From assembly GCA_035553355.1 (NCBI GenBank), contig DATMJW010000124.1, positions 1-64,000 of the forward strand: DNA of 64,000 nt, read 5' to 3'. Shown here piece after piece: positions 15,908 to 24,764 of the stretch (position 1 is its first letter; each line of letters starts with the position of its first letter). The notes beneath the pieces were generated by a model that was not told where the DNA came from, made no database searches, and saw only the letters and a list, made by a program, of their open reading frames with translations. Source of the stretch: Gaiellasilicea sp035553355. Lineage in GTDB: Bacteria > Actinomycetota > Thermoleophilia > Gaiellales > Gaiellaceae. The translations under genes and the position numbers were made by a program.

Positions 15908-18148
15908 CTACCTCTGCGTCGCGACCGAGACACGCTTCCCGTCCGTCTCGACGACGACGCGACCGTCCCTGTCCGTGCGAAGAAGGCGGATCGCGGGGAC
16001 CGTCGCGAGCGCCGCGAGTGTCGTCCTGTGCGGGTGACCGTAGGGGTTGCCGCGTCCGCACGAGATGACGGCGAGCGCGGGCCGCAGCTCCCGGAGCTCC
16101 CGCTCGAGCCCGGCGTCGGCCGAGCCGTGATGGCCGACCTTGAGGATCTCGACCGAGCGTGCGTGAAGCGGTGCCGTCACGTCAGTCTCGGCGTCCGCCG
16201 GGAGGAGCGCGTCGACCGCTCCATACGTCGCGAGGATGACGATTGCCAGCCTGTTCGGGTCGTCACGCGCGGTTCCCGGCCGAACGGGCCAGAGCACGCG
16301 CAGCCGGAGGCGGCCGAGCCGCCACTCGGCGCCCGCGCGCGCCTCCGTCACCGGCACGTCCCGCTGGGCCGCGACATGGAGCGCCTCGCGCCGGTACGGG
16401 CTCGAACGCGTGAGGTGCGGGTCGAGGACACGGTCGACGGCGACCTTCCGCAGGACGTCGGCCGCTCCGCCGATGTGGTCCCGCTCCGGATGCGTCAGGA
16501 CGAGCGCGGCGAGCCGCCGCACGCCGAGCTCCCGAAGCTGTGCGGCGACGCGCGCCTCGGGCGGGCCCTGATCGACGAGCACCGCTCCCTGCGGCACCTG
16601 GAGCAGGATCGCGTCGCCCTGCCCCACGTCGAGGAACGTGATCCGGAGGCCGCGTGGCGGAGGAGGCTTCGGCGCCGGCCACAGCTGCCACACGAGGAGC
16701 GCGGGCACGAGCGCCGCCAGCGCGGCGACCGCGAAGCGGCGTCGCCAGCGCGGCAGCCGCTGCAGCAGGAGGAGAGCGGCGGGCGCCGCGAGCAGCGTCA
16801 CGACGGCGGCAGCCGAAGCGACCTGCGCGTGCGGCAGCGACGCGACGGCACGCGCGCACACGACGAGGTACGCCGCGATCCAGCCGTTGAGCCAGGCGAG
16901 CGCGAGCGCGACCGACGGCAGAACCGGCTCGACGAGCGCCGCGACGAGCGCGAGCGTGAGGAGCGGGGCCATCGCGACCGCGGCGCCGACGTTCGCGAGC
17001 AGCGAGTAGACCGGCACCGCCCCGAACTGCAGCCAGACGATCGGCGCGGTCGCAGCGCCGCACGCCGCGGAGACCGCGAGGACGACCGCGAGCGGACGCG
17101 GGATCGGGTAGCCCTCGAGCGTCCGGAGGAGCCGCGGAGAGAGCGTGAAGATGGCCGCGACCGCGGCGAACGACAGCTGGAACCCCGGCTCGAGGAGAGA
17201 CGCCGGCGTCCAGGCGAGGAGGACCAGAGCCCCGAGCGCGAGGAAGTGCCACCGGTCGGCCGGCCGCGCCAGCAGCCACGTGAGCGAGACGAGAGCGCCC
17301 GCCACGCCGGCACGGACGACCGAGGGCTGCCAGCCGACGGCGAGGACGTAGCCGGCAATCGCGAGGAGCGCACCGGCGTGTGCGGCCGCTCGCGGCAGCC
17401 CGAGGAGCCAGAACAAGCCGAGGACGACGCCCGCGACGAGAGCGACGTTCTGTCCCGACACCGCGAGCAGGTGGTAGAGCCCCGACACCTTGAAACTCTC
17501 CTGCAGCTCCGGCGACAGTCCCTCGTCCTCACCGAGGACGATCCCGCGCAGGACCGCGCGCCGTTCTCCGGTGAGTCCGGCCGCGACGGCGTCTCCGAGG
17601 TGCCCGCGGACGAGGTCGGACACACCGCCCACTCCGCCGCGGCGACCGACGATCCGCCAAGACTCCGCGTGCAGGACGACGTGCACGCCGCGGCGAGCGA
17701 GCCAGGCGCGCTCGTCGAACCCGCCGCCGTGCGCCGCCCGCGGCGCGCGCACCTCGACGCGAAGTCCGATGACGGCCCCCTGCGGCGGTGACCGCGCGGG
17801 TGGCAGCTGCAGGAGCACACGCTCGCGAAGCACACCACCGCGGTAGGTGCGGGTCTCGGCGAACAGGCGGACGGCGAACTCCGTTCGTCGCGGTGGAGAC
17901 GTCACGACGACTTCCGCACGCCCGGAGTGCCCGATCTCGCCGCGCAGCACGCTGCGGTCGAACGCCTCGAGGCGCGCGCTGCCCCACCACCAGCCGGCGG
18001 TGACGGCGACGAGCGCGAGTGCCGGCGCGCGGGTAGCCGGTACTGCGAGCGCGACGACGAGCGCGGCTCCGGCTGCGGCGAGGACGGCATCGGGAGCCGC
18101 GACGGCGTTCGCGGACGCGAGCCCGGCGCACGCCGCCGCGACGAGCAA
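15908..18148 (-). CDS. comEC: DNA uptake channel ComEC/Rec2
   Basis: Membrane channel for single-stranded DNA during natural transformation. The 746-residue protein has N-terminal helices and a DUF4131-like domain, and a central competence domain (about 200-480) with GLYHLLAVSGQNVALVAG. The C-terminal metallo-beta-lactamase domain carries VGQGDAILLQ, HPERDH at 553-558 and VGHHGS. The start is uncertain. TTG at 18148 is the first conventional start, but the 15 in-frame codons before it also read like ComEC, so a CTG further up is possible. It follows comEA by about 40 bases, as in competence operons. Confidence 0.92.
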   Translation of the reverse strand: MLVAAACAGLASANAVAAPDAVLAAAGAALVVALAVPATRAPALALVAVTAGWWWGSARLEAFDRSVLRGEIGHSGRAEVVVTSPPRRTEFAVRLFAETRTYRGGVLRERVLLQLPPARSPPQGAVIGLRVEVRAPRAAHGGGFDERAWLARRGVHVVLHAESWRIVGRRGGVGGVSDLVRGHLGDAVAAGLTGERRAVLRGIVLGEDEGLSPELQESFKVSGLYHLLAVSGQNVALVAGVVLGLFWLLGLPRAAAHAGALLAIAGYVLAVGWQPSVVRAGVAGALVSLTWLLARPADRWHFLALGALVLLAWTPASLLEPGFQLSFAAVAAIFTLSPRLLRTLEGYPIPRPLAVVLAVSAACGAATAPIVWLQFGAVPVYSLLANVGAAVAMAPLLTLALVAALVEPVLPSVALALAWLNGWIAAYLVVCARAVASLPHAQVASAAAVVTLLAAPAALLLLQRLPRWRRRFAVAALAALVPALLVWQLWPAPKPPPPRGLRITFLDVGQGDAILLQVPQGAVLVDQGPPEARVAAQLRELGVRRLAALVLTHPERDHIGGAADVLRKVAVDRVLDPHLTRSSPYRREALHVAAQRDVPVTEARAGAEWRLGRLRLRVLWPVRPGTARDDPNRLAIVILATYGAVDALLPADAETDVTAPLHARSVEILKVGHHGSADAGLERELRELRPALAVISCGRGNPYGHPHRTTLAALATVPAIRLLRTDRDGRVVVETDGKRVSVATQR

Positions 18149-18189
18149 CGTCGGCCAGTGCCGCTCGAGGAGCGTTCGCAGCTCGGGAG

Positions 18190-18774
18190 TCAGGGCGTCA
18201 CCAGCTCCCGCAGCTGCTCGACGCGCGCCGGTCCGATGCCGGGTACCGCGTCGAGGTCGTCGACGGAGCGGAAGCCGCCGTTGCGTGTTCGCCAGTCGAC
18301 GATCTTCTGCGCCGTCACGGGCCCGATCCCCGGAAGCGCGTCCAGCTCCTCGACCGTCGCCGCGCTCAGGCTGACGCGCCCCACGGGCGTTCCCGCTGCT
18401 GGTCCGCCGTCCGTCCCCGCCGCGCCGGCGGCCCGACTCGGTATCAGGACCTGCATCCCGTCGGCGAGCGGCGCGGCGAGGTTGACGGCGGCCGTGTCGG
18501 CGGCCGCGGTGACACCGCCGGCGCGCGACACGGCGTCCGCTACGCGGGCGCCTTCGCGGAGCCGGTAGAGCCCCGGCCGGTGGACCGCGCCGACGACGTG
18601 GACGACGACGCGCGCCGCATCCGCGGACGTCGGCGTCGCCGGTACGAGCTCCGCCGGGCGTGCGTCGGCTGCCGCACCGGCTCCGGCGAGTGACCGCCCC
18701 ACGACCGCGAGCACCGCGAGCAGCACGATCGCGAGCACGAGCGCGGACGTGCGCGGGATCGGCAGCGACGACAC
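18190..18774 (-). CDS. comEA: DNA receptor ComEA
   Basis: Membrane-anchored double-stranded DNA receptor for transformation. The 194-residue protein has an N-terminal anchor (10-30), an Ala/Pro linker and an SLBB domain (about 56-112, VVVHVVGAVHRPGLYRL). Two helix-hairpin-helix motifs have LPGIGP at 147-152 and VPGIGP at 177-182. It starts with GTG at 18774, six bases after CAGCGT, inside repeat copy 5. The comEA-comEC-holA order supports a functional competence locus, but pilus genes would lie elsewhere. Confidence 0.94.
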   Translation of the reverse strand: MSSLPIPRTSALVLAIVLLAVLAVVGRSLAGAGAAADARPAELVPATPTSADAARVVVHVVGAVHRPGLYRLREGARVADAVSRAGGVTAAADTAAVNLAAPLADGMQVLIPSRAAGAAGTDGGPAAGTPVGRVSLSAATVEELDALPGIGPVTAQKIVDWRTRNGGFRSVDDLDAVPGIGPARVEQLRELVTP

Positions 18775-18776
18775 GC

Positions 18777-18841
18777 CGAAACGCTGCCGCGGGAACTGTC
18801 GCGCGTGTGTGCCGGATCAGAAGCGGAGCTGTGCCAATCGC
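18777..18841 (-). repeat. Intergenic repeat element, copy 5 (divergent, truncated)
   Basis: On the minus strand it has GCGATTGGCACAGCTC (box 1 variant), CGGCACACACGCGCGA (identical over 16 bases to copy 3) and CAGCGTTTCG (box 2 variant). It runs directly into the comEA GTG and lacks the C5/G5 hairpin of the other copies. Confidence 0.5.
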
Positions 18842-18862
18842 TCCACAGTGCGCTCCCGCGAC

Positions 18863-21295
18863 CTAGACCACGAAGTTGACGAGCTTCTGCGGCACGACGA
18901 TCGTCTTCCGCGGCTCGCCGCCGTTCAGGTGCACACGAACGCGCTCCGACGCACGCGCGAGCGCGACGAGCTCCTCCTCCGAGGTCGCCGCCGGAACGTG
19001 GAGGCGGTCGCGCAGCTTGCCGTTCACCTGGACGACGACCTCGATCACGTCCCGCTCGAGCATCGCCGCGTCGGCGGCCGGCCACGGCTGCTCCCACAAC
19101 CGCTCGTGCCCGAGCCGCTGCCAGAGCTCCTCCGCGACGTGCGGCGCGTACGGCTGGATCAGGGAGACGGCGGTCTCGGCAGCGAAGCGCGCGTCCGGAT
19201 CGGCCGTGGCGCGCGAGAGCTCGTTGACGAGCTCCATCACGGCGGCGATCGCGGTGTTGAACGCGAAGCGGCGGCCGATGTCGTCGGTCACCTTCGCGAT
19301 CGTCGCGTGGGTCTTCCGTGCGAGCGCGCCTCCCTGCGGCGACCCCTCTGGCGCACGCTCGGCGACCTCGCAGACGACGCGCCAGAGCCGGCGGACAAAG
19401 CGGGCCATGCCCTCTGCGGCGTCCTCCGTCCACTCCATGTCCTCGTTCGCCGGCCCGAGGAAGAGGATGCAGAGCCGGACGGCGTCGGCGCCGTACCGCG
19501 CGACGAACTCGTCGGGGCCGACGGCGGCGCCGGAGCGCTTCGAGATCTTCGCCTTGCCGATCGTCACCCAGCCGTTCGAGAAGAAGCTCGCGAACGGCTC
19601 GCGGAAGCCGACGTAGCCAAGGTCGTTCAGCACCTTCACCCAGAAGCGGGCGTAGATCATGTGCATCGTCGCGTGGTCGACGCCGCCGATGTAGAGGTCG
19701 ACGGGGTTCCAGTAGTCGACGACGGCGCGATCGAACGGCGCGTCCTCGTTCCGCGCGTCGCAGTAGCGCAGGAAGTACCAGGACGAGTCGACGAAGGTGT
19801 CCATCGTCTCCGTCTCGCGGCGCGCCGCACCGCCGCAGGCGGGGCAGCTCGTTCGCACCCATTCCTCCGCCTGCGCGAGCGGTGGCCGCCCCTTCGGCTT
19901 GTAGTCCTCGACCTCCGGGAGCACGACCGGCAGATCGCTCTCCGGCACGGGGACGATCCCGCACGTGTCGCAGTAGACGACCGGGATCGGGCAGCCCCAG
20001 TAGCGCTGGCGCGAGAACCCCCAGTCACGGAGCCGATAGTTGACGGTGAACCGTCCGCGCCCGTCACGCTCGAGCTTCTCGACGATGCCGCGCGCGCCCT
20101 CGGGGACGGAGAGGCCGTCGAACTCGCCGGAGTTCACGAGCACGTCGTCCTCTGTCTTCGACGTGTACGCCTCGCCCACCGGCGCCTCGCCGTCGCGCGG
20201 CCGCACGACCTCCCGGATCGGGAGCCCGAACGCGCGCGCGAACTCGGCGTCTCGCTCGTCGTGGCCGGGGACGGCCATCACCGCACCGGTGCCGTAGTCG
20301 GTCAGGACGTAGTCGGCGACGTACACCGGGATGTGCTCGCCGTTCACGGGGTTGACGACATGGAGGCCCGTGAAGACGCCCGTCTTCTCGACCGCCGCGG
20401 CGCGCTCCTCCGTCTTCTTCGCGGCGGCGCGGCGGACGTACGCCTGCACCTCCTCCGACTCGATCCTCGACACCAGCTCGTGCTCGGGTGCGAGCGCGAA
20501 GAAGGTGGCGCCGAAGAGCGTGTCCGGACGCGTCGTGAAGACCGGCACGTCGACGTTCCACTCGGCGACGCGGAACACCACCTCCGCGCCGTCCGAGCGC
20601 CCGATCCAGTTGCGCTGCCGCGCCTTGATCGAGTCGGGCCAGTCGACGGTCTCGAGGTCGTCGAGAAGCGCCTGCGCGTAGTCGGTGATCCGGAAGAACC
20701 ACTGCTCCATCACACGCGACTCGACCTCCGCGCCGCACCGCTCGCACGTCCCGTCGGCGAGCACCTGCTCGTTCGCCAGCACCGTCTGGTCGTTCGGGCA
20801 CCACTTCACCGGGGCGCCCTTGCGGTACGCGAGGCCGCGCTCGAGGAAGCGGAGGAACTGCCACTGCTGCCAGCGGTAGTAGTCGGGCGCGTGCGTCGAG
20901 AGCTCGCGCGACCAGTCGATCCACCAGCCGATGCGGCGCATCGACGCGCGGATGTTCTCGATGTTGCGCTCGGTGATCTCGCGCGGGTGACCGCCCTCAC
21001 GGATCGCCGCGTTCTCGGCGGGGAGCCCGAACGCGTCCCAGCCCATCGGGTGCAGGACCCTGAAGCCGTTGCGGCGCCGGAAGTGCGTCGCCACGTCGCC
21101 GATCGTGTAGACGAGCATGTGCCCCATGTGGAGCGACCCCGACGGGTACGGGAGCATCTCGAGCACGTAGCCCTTCCGCCCCGCAGCGTCACCCGGCGCC
21201 GGGTTCGGCACCTCCCAGGCGCGCGCCTCCTGCCAGACGCGCTGCCACTTCTCCTCGATCGCCTGCGGGTCGTAGGTGCTGTCGCGCTCGCTCAT
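18863..21295 (-). CDS. leuS: Leucyl-tRNA synthetase
   Basis: Class I synthetase charging tRNA-Leu. The 810-residue protein has HMGH at 56-59, the bacterial editing domain with TTRPDTLFGA, zinc-type Cys pairs (CERCG, CDTCG, CPACGG) and a KMSKS-equivalent at 583-587 that reads KISKR. The second Lys needed for catalysis is kept. Standard bacterial length. The ATG at 21295 follows a 115-base leader carrying a leader peptide with two CTT Leu codons and an intrinsic terminator, so expression is probably controlled by leucine availability. Confidence 0.97.
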   Translation of the reverse strand: MSERDSTYDPQAIEEKWQRVWQEARAWEVPNPAPGDAAGRKGYVLEMLPYPSGSLHMGHMLVYTIGDVATHFRRRNGFRVLHPMGWDAFGLPAENAAIREGGHPREITERNIENIRASMRRIGWWIDWSRELSTHAPDYYRWQQWQFLRFLERGLAYRKGAPVKWCPNDQTVLANEQVLADGTCERCGAEVESRVMEQWFFRITDYAQALLDDLETVDWPDSIKARQRNWIGRSDGAEVVFRVAEWNVDVPVFTTRPDTLFGATFFALAPEHELVSRIESEEVQAYVRRAAAKKTEERAAAVEKTGVFTGLHVVNPVNGEHIPVYVADYVLTDYGTGAVMAVPGHDERDAEFARAFGLPIREVVRPRDGEAPVGEAYTSKTEDDVLVNSGEFDGLSVPEGARGIVEKLERDGRGRFTVNYRLRDWGFSRQRYWGCPIPVVYCDTCGIVPVPESDLPVVLPEVEDYKPKGRPPLAQAEEWVRTSCPACGGAARRETETMDTFVDSSWYFLRYCDARNEDAPFDRAVVDYWNPVDLYIGGVDHATMHMIYARFWVKVLNDLGYVGFREPFASFFSNGWVTIGKAKISKRSGAAVGPDEFVARYGADAVRLCILFLGPANEDMEWTEDAAEGMARFVRRLWRVVCEVAERAPEGSPQGGALARKTHATIAKVTDDIGRRFAFNTAIAAVMELVNELSRATADPDARFAAETAVSLIQPYAPHVAEELWQRLGHERLWEQPWPAADAAMLERDVIEVVVQVNGKLRDRLHVPAATSEEELVALARASERVRVHLNGGEPRKTIVVPQKLVNFVV

Positions 21296-21321
21296 CGTCT
21301 CGTTCGCCGGGTTCGGGGTAC

Positions 21322-21346
21322 AAAAAAGCCTCTCGTCTCGAGAGGC
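21322..21346 (-). terminator. Intrinsic terminator in the leuS leader
   Basis: On the minus strand: stem GCCTCTC / GAGAGGC (7 bp) with a GAGAC loop, directly followed by TTTTTT. It is the only T-tract terminator I see in the window, and it lies before leuS rather than after a gene, 27 bases from the ATG. This is the layout of an attenuator. Confidence 0.85.
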
Positions 21347-21389
21347 CCGGGGGAAGCCGTCACGGCCGGCGGCCGCGCTGCTCCCTGCG

Positions 21390-21410
21390 CTACGGAAGAA
21401 GCTGCTTCAC
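21390..21410 (-). CDS. leuS leader peptide MKQLLP
   Basis: Six-codon frame GTG AAG CAG CTT CTT CCG TAG. CTT is rare in this GC-rich sequence, yet two occur in tandem, the classical design of a leucine-sensing leader peptide. TAGCAT (21418-21423, minus strand) lies seven bases before the GTG, so the peptide would be translated from a leaderless mRNA. The terminator begins about 44 bases after its stop. Too short for similarity search; assignment rests on codon content and position. Confidence 0.6.
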   Translation of the reverse strand: MKQLLP

Positions 21411-21417
21411 TGCGCCA

Positions 21418-21423
21418 ATGCTA
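21418..21423 (-). promoter_or_regulatory. Probable -10 element of the leuS leader
   Basis: TAGCAT on the minus strand, seven bases before the leader-peptide GTG. The same bases are the first two codons of lysA on the plus strand. A possible lysA -10, TTCACT (21406-21411), lies inside the leuS leader peptide, so the two divergent promoters appear to overlap. Confidence 0.5.
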
Positions 21424-22677
21424 GCACTCTTCCCGGCGACGGCGGCCGTGCGTGAGGGCGAGCTCGAGGTCGGCGGCGTCCGTGCATCCGCGCTCGCAGA
21501 GCGATTCGGGACGCCGCTCGTCGTCTACTGCGAGCAGTCGCTGCGCGAGCGCGCGCGCCTCGTCACGGGCGCTGCGCCGGGGGCGACCGTCGTCTACGGG
21601 ACGAAGGCGTTCGCAAACGTCGCGCTCCTTCGCCTGCTCGCCGAGGAGGGGATCGGGGCGGACGTCTCGACGCTCGGCGAGCTCGAGTTTGCGCGGCGGG
21701 CGGGACTGAGCGGCGAGCGCGTCGTCGTCCACGGCAACAACAAGTCGGATGCGGAGCTCGCGGCCGCGGCCGAGCTGGGGGCGCTCGTCGTCCTCGACGC
21801 GCTCGACGAGGCGAAGCGCGCCGCCGACGCCGGTGTGCGGCGCGTGCTCGTCAGGGTGACGCCGGGGGTCGAGGCGGAGACGCACGAGGCGATCCGCACC
21901 GGGCATCGCGGCTCGAAGTTCGGGCTCGATCCCGACGACGCAGTCGACGCCGTCCGAGGCGCGCTCGCCGCTGGGCTCGACGTCGCGGGGCTGCACGTGC
22001 ACGTCGGCTCGCAGCTCGCCGACGCGCGCGCGCACCTCCTCGCCGTGGAGGCGCTCGCCGAGCTCGCGGCGCGGTCGCGCGACGAGCTCGGTTGGACGCC
22101 GCAGGTCGTCGACGTCGGGGGCGGGTTCGGCGTCCGGCACGTCCTCGACGAGCCGGATCCGCCGGTGGCGGAGCTCGTGCGCGCGATCGCGGGCGCGGTC
22201 GCGCGCGACTGGGTGATGCGCGCGCTGCCGCCGCCGCGGCTGATGCTGGAGCCGGGACGGTCGCTCGTCGGCGCGGCTGCGTTCACGCTGTATCGCGTAG
22301 GCGCGGTCAAGCGCGCCGGCGACCGGAACTACGCGGCGGTCGACGGCGGCATGTCCGACAACCCGCGGCCGCAGCTCTACCGCGCGCGGTACAGCGCGCT
22401 CCTCGCGAACCGGGCCGAGGAGGCGCCGGCCGAGGAGCCCGTGACGCTCGCCGGCAAGCACTGCGAGTCCGGCGACGTCCTCATCGAGCGCGCGTCCCTG
22501 CCGTCGCCACGCCGCGGCGACCTCGTCGCAGTTCCGGCTACGGGCGCATACACGCTCGCGATGGGGTCGAACTACAACGGCGTGCCTCGGCCGGCGGCGG
22601 TGCTCGTCGCCGACGGCGACGCTCGGGTGATCCTGCGCCGCGAGACGCTCGACGACCTACTCGCGCGCGAGGTCTGA
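21418..22677 (+). CDS. lysA: Diaminopimelate decarboxylase
   Basis: PLP enzyme catalysing the last step of lysine synthesis, meso-diaminopimelate to lysine. The 419-residue protein has the PLP Lys in VVYGTKAFAN (K63), a DVGGGFGV phosphate-binding loop, the LEPGRSLVG segment and the active-site Cys in HCESGDV (C349). The ATG at 21418 gives the expected N-terminus (FPATAAVREGELEVGG). It is divergent from leuS with overlapping control regions. It converges on hisIE, with repeat copy 4 in the 226-base gap. Confidence 0.94.
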   Translation: MLALFPATAAVREGELEVGGVRASALAERFGTPLVVYCEQSLRERARLVTGAAPGATVVYGTKAFANVALLRLLAEEGIGADVSTLGELEFARRAGLSGERVVVHGNNKSDAELAAAAELGALVVLDALDEAKRAADAGVRRVLVRVTPGVEAETHEAIRTGHRGSKFGLDPDDAVDAVRGALAAGLDVAGLHVHVGSQLADARAHLLAVEALAELAARSRDELGWTPQVVDVGGGFGVRHVLDEPDPPVAELVRAIAGAVARDWVMRALPPPRLMLEPGRSLVGAAAFTLYRVGAVKRAGDRNYAAVDGGMSDNPRPQLYRARYSALLANRAEEAPAEEPVTLAGKHCESGDVLIERASLPSPRRGDLVAVPATGAYTLAMGSNYNGVPRPAAVLVADGDARVILRRETLDDLLAREV

Positions 22678-22768
22678 GCGGGTTCGGCCGTAGCGCGGTG
22701 CCGCGGCGGCGCGTGGCGGGGGCTCGTCGGTGCGCGAAGCGGAGCGGCTGCGGCACGTTCCCCCACAT

Positions 22769-22860
22769 GCCCCCAGGGGCACCCCGGTGTCCCTACGGAA
22801 ACGGTAACGGCCGCGACGTCACGGATGGGTGTCGCATGAGTGGCGACTCCGTGCCGGTCG
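22769..22860 (-). repeat. Intergenic repeat element, copy 4
   Basis: On the minus strand: ACCGGCACGGAG (box 1), TTACCGTTTCCG (box 2), GGGACACCGGGG and GCCCCTGGGGG. The 33-base end (22769-22801) differs from copy 1 at only two positions. It lies between the converging ends of hisIE and lysA, so it is not a promoter for either. I see nothing else in 22678-22903. Confidence 0.75.
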
Positions 22861-22903
22861 TTCCACAGCCACGCCCGGCGCAGGCGCCCCTGCCTCCGGT
22901 GCG

Positions 22904-23455
22904 TCAGGCGCCGTCGGCCCGCCGGCGCAGCTCTGCCTCGACCGTGTCGGGGTCGAGCCCGCGCGCCGCCAAGAGGGCGTAGAGGTGGAAGATCAGGTCG
23001 GCCGCTTCCTCCACGAGCCGCTCGTCCGATTCCGCCGTGCCGGCGAGCGCGACCTCCACCCCCTCCTCGCCGACCTTCCGCGCGGCGCGCCGCGGGTCGT
23101 CGAGCAGCGAGACGACGTAGGAGCCGCCGGGGCGCTCGATCTCCCGCTCCTTGATCCGCCGCCAGAGCCAGGGCGCGAAGCACGACTCCGAGCCCGTGTG
23201 GCAGGCGGGCCCGGCCGGCCGCACCCGCAGGAGCAGCGCGTCGCCGTCGCAGTCCTCGCTGAGGTCCTCGACGGCGAGGGTGTTCCCCGACGTCTCCCCC
23301 TTCCGCCACAGGCGCCCGCGCGACCGGCTCCAGAACCACGCCTCGCCCGTCTCGCGCGTCAGCCGCAGCGCCTCCGCGTCCATCCAGGCGAGCATCAGGA
23401 CACGCCCGCTCTCGACGTCCTGCACGATCGCCGGCGTCAGCTCCGGACGTTCCAT
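22904..23455 (-). CDS. hisIE: Bifunctional phosphoribosyl-AMP cyclohydrolase / phosphoribosyl-ATP pyrophosphatase
   Basis: Histidine steps 2 and 3 in one 183-residue chain. The HisI half (about 1-105) has DAEALRLTRETGEAWFWSRS, CDGDALLLRV and the zinc CHTGSESC motif. The HisE half (about 106-183) has a helical MazG-like fold with EEGVEVALAG and EAADLIFHLYALL. The ATG overlaps the end of hisF by 19 bases. Last gene of the his operon. HisI-HisE fusions are common, and its order after hisF matches E. coli. Confidence 0.96.
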   Translation of the reverse strand: MERPELTPAIVQDVESGRVLMLAWMDAEALRLTRETGEAWFWSRSRGRLWRKGETSGNTLAVEDLSEDCDGDALLLRVRPAGPACHTGSESCFAPWLWRRIKEREIERPGGSYVVSLLDDPRRAARKVGEEGVEVALAGTAESDERLVEEAADLIFHLYALLAARGLDPDTVEAELRRRADGA

Positions 23456-24177
23456 CCCGCCTCCTGCAGCTCGCGCTTCAACTCCGGCAGCCGTTCGGGC
23501 CGCTCGTGGACGATCGACGCCACGAGCGCGGCCTCGGCGCCGGCCGCGAACGCATCGGCGAGGTGTCGTCCGTCGCCCGCGCCGCCGGAGGCGACGATGG
23601 GGACCCCGACCGTGCCCGCGACGGATGCGGTCAGCTCGAGGTCGTAGCCGGAGCGGGTGCCGTCGGCGTCGATCGACGTCAGGAGGATCTCGCCCGCTCC
23701 GCGCGCCGCCGCCTCGCGTGCCCATTCGACCGCGTCCAGCCCGCGCGGCCGCCGGCCGCCGTGCGTCACCACCTCGCCGCGCTGCGCGTCGATCGCGCAG
23801 ACGACCGCCTGCGAGCCGTACTCCTCTGCCAGCGCCGTCAGCAAAGCGGGATCGTCGACGGCGGCGCGGTTGACCGCCACCTTGTCGGCGCCTGCACGCA
23901 GCAGCGCCTGCGCGTCCTCGCGCGAGCCGACGCCGCCTCCGACGGTGAAGGGGATCTCGAGCCGCTCCGCCGCACGCTCCACGAGCGCGACGGTCGGGCC
24001 GCGCGACTCGACGCTCGCCGTGATGTCGAGGAAGACGAGCTCGTCGGCGCCGAGCTCGGAGTACCGCTCCGCCAGCTCGACCGGGTCGCCGACGTCGCGC
24101 AGACTCTCGAAGCGCACGCCCTTGACGACGCGGCCGCCGGCGACGTCGAGACACGGGATCACGCGCTTCTTCACCAT
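23437..24177 (-). CDS. hisF: Imidazole glycerol phosphate synthase, cyclase subunit
   Basis: TIM-barrel subunit that closes the imidazole ring with ammonia from HisH. 246 residues, with catalytic D11 (CLDVAGGRVVKG) and D130 (CAIDAQRG), and phosphate-binding GGG and ASGGAG loops. The ATG at 24177 overlaps the hisH stop by seven bases, which helps make the two subunits in equal amounts. The longer frame upstream reads through hisH and is a shadow. Confidence 0.97.
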   Translation of the reverse strand: MVKKRVIPCLDVAGGRVVKGVRFESLRDVGDPVELAERYSELGADELVFLDITASVESRGPTVALVERAAERLEIPFTVGGGVGSREDAQALLRAGADKVAVNRAAVDDPALLTALAEEYGSQAVVCAIDAQRGEVVTHGGRRPRGLDAVEWAREAAARGAGEILLTSIDADGTRSGYDLELTASVAGTVGVPIVASGGAGDGRHLADAFAAGAEAALVASIVHERPERLPELKRELQEAGWNVRS

Positions 24178-24764
24178 CCGGCCGCCCACGCGAGCGTGTT
24201 CCGCAGGAACTGGGCCCCAGCGCTGCCGCTCCGCTCCGGGTGGAACTGAACTCCCGCGACCGCGCCCCTCTCCACCGCCGCGACGACCGGCGCGTCGTGC
24301 ACGACTTCCGCCGTCGTCACGTCTTCGGCAGGAACGGCGGAGTAGCTGTGCGCGAAGTAGACATCCGCGCCGTCGAGCCCGGCGAGCAGCGGCGTCGGTC
24401 GCACGACCCTCAGCTCGTTCCAGCCCATGTGCGGGACGCGGCGCGCCCGGAGGCGCCGCACAGACCCGCGGAGGACGCCGAGACCGCGGCCGCCCTCCTC
24501 GCTCTCCTCGAAGAGGAGCTGGAGACCGACGCAGATGCCGACGACCGGCCGTGCGCGTCCGATTCGCTCGCGCAGCGCGTCGGCGACGGGTGCGAGGCCC
24601 GACGCCGCGGAGGCCACGTGGCCGACGCCGGCGATCACCGCGAGCGGCGCCTCGCGTACCTCGGCGGCGTCGGTCGAGATCCGCACGTCGGCGCCGGCGC
24701 GGGTGAGCGCGGCGAGGACGCTGCGGACGTTCCCGGCGCCGTAGTCCGCGAGCACCACGTTCAC
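24171..24764 (-). CDS. hisH: Imidazole glycerol phosphate synthase, glutaminase subunit
   Basis: Class I glutamine amidotransferase partner of HisF. 197 residues; DYGAGNVRSV at the start, nucleophile C78 in GICVGLQLLF, and H175 and E177 in GVQFHPE. The usual oxyanion-loop PGVG reads AGVG at 45-48, an uncommon change at a position that shapes the oxyanion hole. The GTG at 24764 overlaps the hisCB stop as GTGA. The longer upstream frame is a shadow of hisCB. Confidence 0.95.
   Translation of the reverse strand: MNVVLADYGAGNVRSVLAALTRAGADVRISTDAAEVREAPLAVIAGVGHVASAASGLAPVADALRERIGRARPVVGICVGLQLLFEESEEGGRGLGVLRGSVRRLRARRVPHMGWNELRVVRPTPLLAGLDGADVYFAHSYSAVPAEDVTTAEVVHDAPVVAAVERGAVAGVQFHPERSGSAGAQFLRNTLAWAAGW

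Noticed and set aside
21296..21417. T-box riboswitch before leuS
   Set aside because: The conserved antiterminator TGGNACCGCG and a specifier stem are missing; the leader-peptide design explains the terminator better.
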